Shown piece after piece: positions 32,681 to 39,669 of a stretch of DNA of 56,653 bases. Made by a program: the position numbers and the translations under genes. Every line of letters begins with the position of its first letter. Positions within the stretch are counted from its first letter, which is position 1. Under the pieces are notes generated by a model. It ran no database searches. It was not told where the DNA came from and saw nothing but the letters and a program-made list of their open reading frames with translations. Source of the DNA: an uncultured Spartobacteria bacterium (lineage in GTDB: Bacteria > Verrucomicrobiota > Verrucomicrobiia > Chthoniobacterales > JAATET01); assembly GCA_937901895.1 (NCBI GenBank), contig CALGTD010000002.1, positions 1 to 56,653 on the forward strand, written 5' to 3'.

Positions 32681-34649
32681 GCTGGCTCGCTTCCACGAGC
32701 ATTCCCCCAAAGGCGATCTCGAGCACTCCCTCCTCCACCGCAGACGCACCCTTGAAGGTCGTGACGCCGGAGAGGGTCAGCGTTCCGCCACCCAGCTTGG
32801 TGAGTCCACCGTCGCCAGTGAGCGCATTGGAGATGCCGACATTGAAGCCATTGGTGTCGAACTTGAGACCACCGGCCGCGATCTCGATGTCACCGGTTTC
32901 AAAGTCCGGCAGGAAGTCCGCGGCGGCCTGGCGGGCGCGGAGCGTGCCTCCATTGGCAACGATCGTGCCCTGACCAGCTCCCTCTTCGATGAAGTTGGCG
33001 GTGAGCGTGCCACCGTTGAGATTCAGCACGCCGATGCCGGAAACCGCGGACCCCATGTAGATCGAGGTCGCCGTGATGCTGGCGTTTCCGGAAACATTCA
33101 GCGTGCCACGGCCAAAGTGCCCGATGCGGGTGTCGCCGAGGTTCGCGACGGAGTCGCCCGACGCGTTCCAAACCGCGAGCCCGTCGGCAGGGTCACCGAT
33201 CACGAGGACGGAGAGGAGGTTGTTGATCGTGCCTCCGCTGTGATTGACCGTTGCAACCTCACCTTCCCGTCCGACCAATGTGAAGTTGGTGCCGGTCAGG
33301 GAATTTCCCGCCACCACGCTGCCGGTGCCGATATGCGAGAGCGTGCCGCCCGTCATATTCAGCGTGCCCTCCGAGCCATCGCGACCGACGGCAATCCACG
33401 ACCCCGAGGTGAAGGTTCCCCCGTTCTGCGTGAACGTGCCAACGCCCGATCCCGCCTGTCCCACCCAGGTCTGGCCGGTGACCGTCACGGTTCCGCCGTT
33501 CATCGTGAAGGAGCCCTGACCGCCGTCGGCGATCACGAAGGTCCCGCTGACATTCACCTGAGAGTTGCCCGACATGGTCATCTCTCCCTGCGCACCGGCA
33601 TTGTTGAAGCCGAGCTTCAACCAGCCACCAACGGTGACGGTTCCACCCTGCAAATCCAGGGTGCCATGGGAATTCGCTCCCTCTCCAAGGATAAGGTCGA
33701 GATTCGAGGACAGAAGCGAGTTATCCATCATCGTCAAATGCCCGGTGGCGTCCGGCGCTCCGATCACAACATGCCTGTCGTTCCCACCGGTTTTCCGGAT
33801 CTTGGCATTGTCGCGAAGGATCACCGTGCCCTCGGACTCGCCACTACCGAAACGGCCGATGGCGATCCAGTTGTTGGTCGCCTCGATCTCCGCGTTGCCC
33901 GACATCTCCAGCTCCGTCTTGGCATTGAGATTTCCGATGAAGATCTCGCCACTGGTGTTCAAAATTTTCGAGTCATCGGAAAGCGTGATCTTGGCCGTGC
34001 TGCCCAAGTCGGATCCGAGATAGGTATTTCCGCTGGACTGCTCGATCAGGCTGGTCCCGCTCATCGTGAGAACCCCAGCTCCTCCGTCACGCCCGACCAC
34101 GAATGGACCGCCCACCTTCCAGGTGGAATTGACAAGCGTCAGCGAACCTTCACTTCCTGCGCCGTTGGCCACCCATGTGCTGCGGCCTCCATCCGAGAGA
34201 TAGCTGGAATCGGTCAACGACATCGATCCCGAGCCTCCGCCGTATCCGATCCGCACGGAACCTCCCCACAGCGAAGCGCCGTCGGTCACGTTAACGGTCG
34301 CGCTTTGCGCGGAGACCGCGCCGATGTTGTAAGCCCAAAGCGGGTCGTTATCCCCGCTGGCTGCATTCGTCGCGGTGAACGATCCACCCGTCAGTGTGAT
34401 CGCCCCCAACTGCAGTTGCAGGATGTCGATTTCCACCGTGTCGTCGCTGCCGACGGTCGCGGTTCCTCCATTATTGATAATGGCGCTGTCCGTAAGGCCG
34501 GGGGCGACACCTCCCAGCCAGTTTGACCCAAGAAGGAAGGGACCTTCACCGGGATTGTTCCACTCGATATCGGCGGCAATGGCGGGCAGGGCAATCAGGG
34601 AAGCCGCTGCGCACATTGCAACCCGCTGACTACGCAGGATGGATTTCAT
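32355..34649 (-). CDS. PEP-CTERM beta-strand-repeat protein B
   Basis: A 764-residue paralogue of A, with a signal peptide ending ALPAIAA and the shared mature start DIEWNNPGEGPFLLGSNW. The body is again GG-T-L-T-M-S-type beta-strand repeats with turns such as VGRDGGAG and GNGAGSEG. The C-terminal about 170 residues (GLTKLGGGTLTLSGVTTF onward, then LWINGEAITPDTYTLDDL and the PEP-CTERM tail VPEPGTLALLGCGAAFAMWRLRRRR) are close to those of A and D, while the N-terminal 120 residues have diverged and carry an insertion (AASGDNDPLWAYNIGAVSAQ). Probably secreted and displayed at the surface. A possible FNR/CRP-type site lies about 105 bp upstream. Confidence 0.93.
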   Translation of the reverse strand: MKSILRSQRVAMCAAASLIALPAIAADIEWNNPGEGPFLLGSNWLGGVAPGLTDSAIINNGGTATVGSDDTVEIDILQLQLGAITLTGGSFTATNAASGDNDPLWAYNIGAVSAQSATVNVTDGASLWGGSVRIGYGGGSGSMSLTDSSYLSDGGRSTWVANGAGSEGSLTLVNSTWKVGGPFVVGRDGGAGVLTMSGTSLIEQSSGNTYLGSDLGSTAKITLSDDSKILNTSGEIFIGNLNAKTELEMSGNAEIEATNNWIAIGRFGSGESEGTVILRDNAKIRKTGGNDRHVVIGAPDATGHLTMMDNSLLSSNLDLILGEGANSHGTLDLQGGTVTVGGWLKLGFNNAGAQGEMTMSGNSQVNVSGTFVIADGGQGSFTMNGGTVTVTGQTWVGQAGSGVGTFTQNGGTFTSGSWIAVGRDGSEGTLNMTGGTLSHIGTGSVVAGNSLTGTNFTLVGREGEVATVNHSGGTINNLLSVLVIGDPADGLAVWNASGDSVANLGDTRIGHFGRGTLNVSGNASITATSIYMGSAVSGIGVLNLNGGTLTANFIEEGAGQGTIVANGGTLRARQAAADFLPDFETGDIEIAAGGLKFDTNGFNVGISNALTGDGGLTKLGGGTLTLSGVTTFKGASAVEEGVLEIAFGGMLVEASQLDIAANAGLVVHDTISLNDDIVLTLVEGSAFTLDFEGDMTIAALWINGEAITPDTYTLDDLKALPGGVDFDGNLSATLTVTSTVPEPGTLALLGCGAAFAMWRLRRRR

Positions 34650-34668
34650 ATAACTGGGGATTTGGGGG
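34650..34668 (-). promoter_or_regulatory. C-rich leader motif of gene B
   Basis: On the minus strand CCCCCAAATCCCCAGTTAT precedes ATG 34649. It shares the CCCCCAAA core with A, C and D but has TCCCC rather than TCCTCC nearer the start codon. Confidence 0.45.
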
Positions 34669-34678
34669 TTGAGACGGT

Positions 34679-34690
34679 GATAACGTTATC
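34679..34690. promoter_or_regulatory. 12-bp palindrome upstream of gene B
   Basis: GATAACGTTATC is a perfect palindrome 30 bp upstream of the gene B start, within the probable 5' untranslated region or core promoter. It could be an operator for a dimeric regulator. No equivalent palindrome was found upstream of A, C or D. Confidence 0.35.
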
Positions 34691-34753
34691 TCCGACATTT
34701 GCGAAAACAATGCAATTTTCAGGGTTAGGTGCGTAGGAACTTAATCAAAATTA

Positions 34754-34767
34754 ATGATTTAGATCAA
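34754..34767 (-). promoter_or_regulatory. Possible FNR/CRP-family binding site
   Basis: Read on the minus strand TTGATCTAAATCAT matches the FNR/Dnr consensus TTGAT-N4-ATCAA in nine of ten positions. It lies about 105 bp upstream of the gene B start in an AT-rich stretch that stands out from the surrounding sequence. No regulator gene of this family lies in the window. Confidence 0.35.
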
Positions 34768-34819
34768 TCTACCCGACCGGAATCCCGGTCCTTTCGAAGA
34801 CCATTTCGAGGGCAAAAAA

Positions 34820-34848
34820 GGCGCCGGGCACATTTCGCGCCCGGCGCC
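34820..34848 (-). terminator. Intrinsic terminator of PEP-CTERM gene C
   Basis: A 10-bp GC-only stem GGCGCCGGGC (34820-34829) / GCCCGGCGCC (34839-34848) followed on the minus strand by TTTTTT. It lies 20 bp beyond the gene C stop. The sequence differs from the A and B terminators. Confidence 0.92.
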
Positions 34849-34868
34849 AGAACAGGAAATCGCCGAAA

Positions 34869-36857
34869 CTAAGCGTGGCAGCGGCGGCGGCGTGCCACGA
34901 TCGCGAGACCGAGGAGAACGACCACGCCCATGGCGTAGTGCGAGGGCTCCGGGACCGCCACCAGGAGGAGGCCGTCGCCGGCGATCAGCGCCGTCTCGTA
35001 GTCCGCTCCCGAGGCGATGCCACCCCAGGTGCCGGCCGCCATCATAATTCCGTCGATGAAGAGCCGGTTGATCGAGTCCACCGCGACGAAGTCGAGGTTC
35101 AGCACGCTGCCTGCGGTGAGGTAGACATCACTGTCATCGGCGAGGAACGTGGTGTGAATCGTCAGGGTGCCGCCTTCCACAACAGTGTCACCGAGGTAGG
35201 CAACGCCCTGCGAGGAGAGGTTGAGCGTTCCAGCTCCCTGCTTCACGAGCCCGCCGACACCGGCAAGCGCTTGCGTGATCGTAACGTTGTGACCGTCGGT
35301 GTCGAAAATCAGTCCGCCAGCCTGGATGTTCAGGTCGCCATCTTCGAAATCAGCGAGGAAGTCAGATCTATCTTCAGAGGCTTGCACCACGCCTCCGTTA
35401 AAGTTGATGGAACCGCTCCCGGCGCCTTCTTCAATGAATCTTGCCCTCAGCTTGCCACCGTTGAGATTCAACACATTGCCCGTGCTGGATCCATTGGAGC
35501 CGATGTAGACGGTCGTCGCAGTGTAGTTTGCCGTGCCATCCAAAGTCATGGTTGCCTGGCCGCTGAAACCAATTCGAAGGTCCCCCAGGTTTGCTGTCCC
35601 TCCGGTTGCGGTCCAGTTCGTGCGGGACACTCCCGCCTCTGAAAGAACTGTAACAGAAGTGGTGTTGTTGATCGTGCCTCCACTGTGATTCACAGTGGCA
35701 ACATTCGCCGCATTGCCCAACGTCACGAAATTAGTGCCCGTCAGTTCGGCTCCATCCACTGATCCATTACCGTTCTTCGTCAACACTCCCCCGCTCATAT
35801 TGAGTGTTCCTTTGGATTGGTCACGCCCCACAGCAATCCAGCTCCCTGCCGTTACCGAGCCGCTTTCCAAATTCAATGTTCCTGTCACGGTATTGTTACT
35901 GTTTCCAATCCAGAGTTCATTGTTGGAGGAAACAGCTGCATTGCCTTTGACCGTCAAGGTTCCCACCGAGTTCGACTGGTCACCGATAATGAAATGGTTG
36001 CTGCCGGTTTTTACGAGTTGCGCATTGTCCTGGACTGTCACTGTTCCAGTGCCACCCGCACGGCCAACTACGAACCAGTTACTCGCTGAGATCTTTGAAC
36101 TATCAGAAAGAGTGATGGTTCCGTTGCCTCCGTCAGCGTTACCGAGCCAAGCTTCACCTGCGGTGGACATTTCTGCCGAATTCGACAGGTTCACGGTCGC
36201 AGTGCCGCCATCTGCGAGGACAATGTTTCCGCCGGTCGCGATCGAGACCTTGGAAGTTCCTGACATTGTCAGCGTGCCGGTGCTGCCACTGCGGCCCACG
36301 ACAAACCAGTCGCCATCGATCTTCCACTGCGCGCTGTCGGTGATCGAAAGGCTGCCCACGCTGCCGGCTCCGTTTCCGACCCAGGTATCCACACCGCCGA
36401 CACCGGTATATACGCTCGTGTTCCCGAACGTCATGGTGCCGGTGCCGCCGTTGTAACCGATGCGAACCCGCCCGCCGTTGAGTGCGGAGGCGCCGCTGAC
36501 ATTGTAGGTGCCGCTCTGACCTGCGACGCTACCGATTGCGTAGTCTCCAGGAGTTTCGAAATTTCCGTGCTTGACCGTGGTGACCGACCCTCCGGTCTGG
36601 GTGACCGTTCCATTATCGATAATCAGTCGGTTGACGCTGACCGTGTCGCCCGTGGTGATCGTGGCCGTGCCGCCGTTGGTGATAAACGCATTGTCGGTGT
36701 TGCCGGGAACAACATCGGTGTTCCAGTTCGTGTCAACGGTGAACGAACCGGTTCCGGGATTATCCCAGGAAACGTCGGCTGCAACGGCAGCAGGGATGGA
36801 GAGAACGGCGGCCGACGACGCGACGCCGAGGACCTGTTGAAACAGGGTTTTTTTCAT
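34869..36857 (-). CDS. PEP-CTERM beta-strand-repeat protein C
   Basis: A 662-residue paralogue with a signal peptide ending PAAVAAD and mature start VSWDNPGTGSFTVDTNW. N-terminal similarity to A is strong (IDNGTVTQTGGSVTT, GGRVRIGYNGGTGTMTF, DTWVGNGAGSVGSL), and the repeats continue through LTMSGTSKVSIATGGNIVLADGG. The C-terminal domain differs: the tail VPEPSHYAMGVVVLLGLAIVARRRR is another subtype of PEP-CTERM signal, and the WINGEAITPDTYTL block of A, B and D is replaced by LFIDGIMMAAGTWGG. So C shares the body with A but has a different end module. It is more A/T-rich in codon use around 35.6-36.2 kb than its neighbours. Confidence 0.92.
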   Translation of the reverse strand: MKKTLFQQVLGVASSAAVLSIPAAVAADVSWDNPGTGSFTVDTNWNTDVVPGNTDNAFITNGGTATITTGDTVSVNRLIIDNGTVTQTGGSVTTVKHGNFETPGDYAIGSVAGQSGTYNVSGASALNGGRVRIGYNGGTGTMTFGNTSVYTGVGGVDTWVGNGAGSVGSLSITDSAQWKIDGDWFVVGRSGSTGTLTMSGTSKVSIATGGNIVLADGGTATVNLSNSAEMSTAGEAWLGNADGGNGTITLSDSSKISASNWFVVGRAGGTGTVTVQDNAQLVKTGSNHFIIGDQSNSVGTLTVKGNAAVSSNNELWIGNSNNTVTGTLNLESGSVTAGSWIAVGRDQSKGTLNMSGGVLTKNGNGSVDGAELTGTNFVTLGNAANVATVNHSGGTINNTTSVTVLSEAGVSRTNWTATGGTANLGDLRIGFSGQATMTLDGTANYTATTVYIGSNGSSTGNVLNLNGGKLRARFIEEGAGSGSINFNGGVVQASEDRSDFLADFEDGDLNIQAGGLIFDTDGHNVTITQALAGVGGLVKQGAGTLNLSSQGVAYLGDTVVEGGTLTIHTTFLADDSDVYLTAGSVLNLDFVAVDSINRLFIDGIMMAAGTWGGIASGADYETALIAGDGLLLVAVPEPSHYAMGVVVLLGLAIVARRRRCHA

Positions 36858-36877
36858 AGGGAGGAGCTTTTTGGGGG
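36858..36877 (-). promoter_or_regulatory. C-rich leader motif of gene C
   Basis: On the minus strand CCCCCAAAAAGCTCCTCCCT directly precedes ATG 36857, combining the CCCCCAAAAA core with TCCTCC at the place of the ribosome-binding site. Confidence 0.5.
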
Positions 36878-37009
36878 ACTGGGGATAGTTGTCAGGTCCG
36901 TTGGGATCGAACAGACAATGTGGCGGAAAACTACCAGTTCATTCGCAATTTACGCAATGAAAAGTCCGGTCAAATAACGGAGGTTTCCGGTTAATCACCG
37001 CTGCGTTTT

Positions 37010-37651
37010 TCACCGCCTGCGAAGCACGCGCAGCAGTTCCCGGCCTTCGCGCCCCGGAAACGCCACCTGCGGCACGGATTCCTCCACCAGCTCAAAATCC
37101 CGCGCAAAACAGGCATCCAATTCCTCACGCGTGACGCCGTAGGGCGGGCCGGTGTCCCCGTGGCCGGGATCCAAATAAAAGATCGCCAGCAGGCGGCCGC
37201 CCGGCTTCAGCGCAGCGGCGGCGGAATCGGCGTAGGTGCGACGGCGGCGGGGATCGATCGCGCAGAAACACGTGTGCTCGAAGACCCAATCGAATGCGCC
37301 GACCAACTCGGGGGGCAGCTCCAGGAAATTTGCAAGCCGATAGCGCTCGGGACCCACGCGCGGAAACGAATCGGCGATGTTGATCGCGGAGGGTGAGAGG
37401 TCGAGACCGATTGGCTCCGCCCCGGCACGGGCGAGCGCGCGCACGTCGTGTCCGCTGCCACAGCCGGGAACGAGGACGTGGCCGTGAATTTCGTTCCGCG
37501 CGAGCCAGTCGAGCAGCGGCGGAGCGGGCGCGCCCTTCTCCCAAGGGGTGTCGCCCGTCTGCCACCGCGCCTCCCAGTCGGGACTGCGATCAGCGCCGGC
37601 GCCAGCGGCTTCCGCAGGCGACTCCGTATTGGAATTTTCGGGCGTGCTCAC
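37010..37651 (-). CDS. TPMT-like SAM-dependent methyltransferase
   Basis: A 213-residue class I methyltransferase of the thiopurine S-methyltransferase type. The N-terminal WEARWQTGDTPWEKGAPAPPLLDWL is the TPMT signature, followed by the SAM-binding VPGCGSGHDVRALARAG (residues 61-77) and LDLSPSAI. LKPGGRLLAIFYLDPG and GPPYGVTREEL are conserved in the family, which methylates thiols, selenium or tellurium compounds. The start is GTG 37651, inside the preceding methyltransferase gene (62-bp overlap); a downstream start is possible because the first about 25 residues are low complexity. The overlap suggests the two enzymes are made together. Confidence 0.85.
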   Translation of the reverse strand: MSTPENSNTESPAEAAGAGADRSPDWEARWQTGDTPWEKGAPAPPLLDWLARNEIHGHVLVPGCGSGHDVRALARAGAEPIGLDLSPSAINIADSFPRVGPERYRLANFLELPPELVGAFDWVFEHTCFCAIDPRRRRTYADSAAAALKPGGRLLAIFYLDPGHGDTGPPYGVTREELDACFARDFELVEESVPQVAFPGREGRELLRVLRRR

Positions 37652-38330
37652 GAATCAGAAATGGCAGGTCGCAGACAGATTCCAACGTGAAATGCGGTTC
37701 GAGCAGCGCACGGAGTGCATCGAAACTGCGACCCCCTGCAGCCGTGCCGCCAATCCACTTTTCGCGCGGCGTGAATTCCTCGAGCCAGGTGAACGGGGTC
37801 GTCAGCAGGAGCTGGCCGCCCGGCTCAACCAGCGAGGGAAGCCGTTCGATCAGGCGAATTGGATCGGGGAGCCGGCACAGAAGATTTGCGGCCAGCACGA
37901 CGTGGAACGCGCCCAGTCCGGGGTCGAGATCGCAGGCGTCGCCGCGCTGAAAAACGACCCTCGTCCGGACAATGTCCGCGGGCACGCGGGCCACCGCCGG
38001 CTCATCGATGTCGCCTTCGATCGATCTGCGAAACGGATGCTCGCCCGTTTCGCGAAGGTGGTTGGCGGCATCGATGAAGGATTGGGAAAAGTCGATGCCA
38101 ATCACCCGGCGGCAGGATCGGGCCAGTTCGAAGGAGGATCCTCCGACCGCGCAGCCAAGATCCAGCGCAATGGCGTCGTCGGAAACCGGCGCCAGCAGCT
38201 CACGAACGAGACGGGTGGGAAACCCGACCGCGTCTGCCGGACCGGGCATCCCGTCGAGCACGTCCTCCGCGCCGCCGTAGTGCAGGAGCAGATACTCGGC
38301 GAGAAGCTTGGGAGATTCGTAGGGATTCAA
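37590..38330 (-). CDS. Putative 4-mercaptohistidine N1-methyltransferase (OvoA C-terminal type)
   Basis: A SAM methyltransferase of about 246 residues. The start NPYESPKLLAEYLLLHYGG and the SAM motif ALDLGCAVGGSSFELA, followed by VIGIDFSQSFIDAANHL, match the family that forms the C-terminal methyltransferase domain of ovothiol synthase OvoA and occurs as free-standing proteins. FTWLEEFTPREKWIGG is another family block. The frame is open to TTG 38399, but TTG 38330 places the start at the conserved NPYES; there is no in-frame ATG. It overlaps the TPMT-like gene by 62 bp. The sulfoxide synthase part of OvoA is not in this window, so the substrate is inferred. Confidence 0.82.
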   Translation of the reverse strand: MNPYESPKLLAEYLLLHYGGAEDVLDGMPGPADAVGFPTRLVRELLAPVSDDAIALDLGCAVGGSSFELARSCRRVIGIDFSQSFIDAANHLRETGEHPFRRSIEGDIDEPAVARVPADIVRTRVVFQRGDACDLDPGLGAFHVVLAANLLCRLPDPIRLIERLPSLVEPGGQLLLTTPFTWLEEFTPREKWIGGTAAGGRSFDALRALLEPHFTLESVCDLPFLIREHARKFQYGVACGSRWRRR

Positions 38331-38388
38331 TGCGAAACCACCATGCGCACGAATGGCTCGAAGCCTCGCGCTTTCGGTGCCCTTCCTA

Positions 38389-39549
38389 TCAATCCGCAAT
38401 CAGCCCGGTCATGTAAGCGGAAGGCTCGTAGTGTTCGATGAGGATCTTCACCTCGCCGTCGCGGAACATGCGCGCCTGGAGGACGTCGATCTCGGGCGTC
38501 TTGTGGGGAGCAAAGAGAATGTCGTCGTGGGTCGCATTCTCCGCGTGCACAAACTTGTCGGGCGTGACGTGGCCGCCGAGATGGTCATCGCGACCTGTGG
38601 CGACATGAATCGTGCCAAGAATCTTCTCGTCCTGAATGTCGCGTCCGGAGACGGGCAGCACCTGGGTGCCGAAGCCGAGTTCGCCGAGGATGCCGGTGGC
38701 GGGATCGCTCGCGAGCTTCGCGTTGTGAGCGGCGATGGTTTCCGGATTGCCCCGGATCAGCTCGGCGGACTGCACGCGCCCATCGGCGACCTTCATCCGG
38801 CCGATCGTGCCATCCTCGTATTTCATGGGAAACGCGCCACTGGCTCCGGTCGGCACATAATAAATCTCGCCGGCCGGGAGATTGGCGACATCGGGTTCGC
38901 TGCCGCGGCAGAGGCCATGGCTCTTCTGGGCCTCCTGTCTGCCGAGATCGAGGTGGAGGGTGAACGCCTCGCCGAGACATTCGAAATCGATCTCCACCCA
39001 ATCCGCGAGCGTCATTCCAAGCCGCAGCTGCTCGCCCTTGCGGCTGACCTCGTCGTAATCGACCGCGAGCCCGGTGGTAAGGATCGTTTGATTGAGCCCG
39101 TGCAACGTCGCGCCGCGGAACCCAAACTGCTTCGCAAACGCGGTGAGCGGCGCAGTCGCCGAAAACGTGGAGATGCAGAGAATGATGTCGAACTTCTGAT
39201 AGACGTCCCGCTCGAGGCTCAGTTCGCGGCCCGTGGAATCGATCGCGAAATCGGGCAGGTCGAGATTGCTGCCGCCGGTGACCTTGTAGGCAATGAGGTC
39301 GCCGCCCTCGAGGCCGAGCCCGGCGAGCACGCCGTCCTGCAATCCCCGGTAGAAATGCTCGTAGGCGTGGCGCTGGATCGAATAGTCGGGATTTTCAAGA
39401 AACTTGAACCCGACCACATCCCGCGGGTCGTCGAGGTCGATGAGGATGCAGATCCGCTGGCCGGGCTTCGGAGCGAAGGTGCCTACAATGAGCGCGGACA
39501 AACTGAACGGTGGAAAGGTGCGGGCGGCGGCTTGCTCGGCAATGGTCAT
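38389..39549 (-). CDS. M29-like aminopeptidase (leucyl aminopeptidase, AmpS-related)
   Basis: A 386-residue protein whose C-terminal half has the features of M29 metalloaminopeptidases: SEPDVANLPAGEIYYVPTGA, then GILGELGFGTQVLP, then DEKILGTIHVATGRDDHLGG with a later HAENATHDDILF, supplying histidine and acidic metal ligands. The N-terminal half (ICILIDLDDPRDVVGFKFL) resembles the non-catalytic domain. M29 enzymes remove N-terminal amino acids in the cytoplasm. ATG 39549 is chosen; the open frame continues far upstream without homology. It is divergent from the membrane glycosyltransferase-like gene with 120 bp between. The family match is good but not perfect, so specificity is open. Confidence 0.7.
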   Translation of the reverse strand: MTIAEQAAARTFPPFSLSALIVGTFAPKPGQRICILIDLDDPRDVVGFKFLENPDYSIQRHAYEHFYRGLQDGVLAGLGLEGGDLIAYKVTGGSNLDLPDFAIDSTGRELSLERDVYQKFDIILCISTFSATAPLTAFAKQFGFRGATLHGLNQTILTTGLAVDYDEVSRKGEQLRLGMTLADWVEIDFECLGEAFTLHLDLGRQEAQKSHGLCRGSEPDVANLPAGEIYYVPTGASGAFPMKYEDGTIGRMKVADGRVQSAELIRGNPETIAAHNAKLASDPATGILGELGFGTQVLPVSGRDIQDEKILGTIHVATGRDDHLGGHVTPDKFVHAENATHDDILFAPHKTPEIDVLQARMFRDGEVKILIEHYEPSAYMTGLIAD

Positions 39550-39669
39550 GACGATGAAGGATTCGGAGAACCCGATGGGGCGGTCGATGGTCGCATCCTG
39601 CTCCAGACCACGCAAGGTCGCGATTTGATTTGAACGACGCGCCGCGCAAGGCGTTGACTCGTCCGTTCG

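Noticed and set aside
29961..34526. Long plus-strand open frames (705 and 626 codons) opposite PEP-CTERM genes A and B
   Set aside because: They mirror the glycine/threonine repeats of the real genes and have no start context or domain.
29976..36857. PEP-CTERM gene array considered as an autotransporter or phage tail region
   Set aside because: No beta-barrel translocator domain and no phage genes; each protein ends in a PEP-CTERM tail instead.
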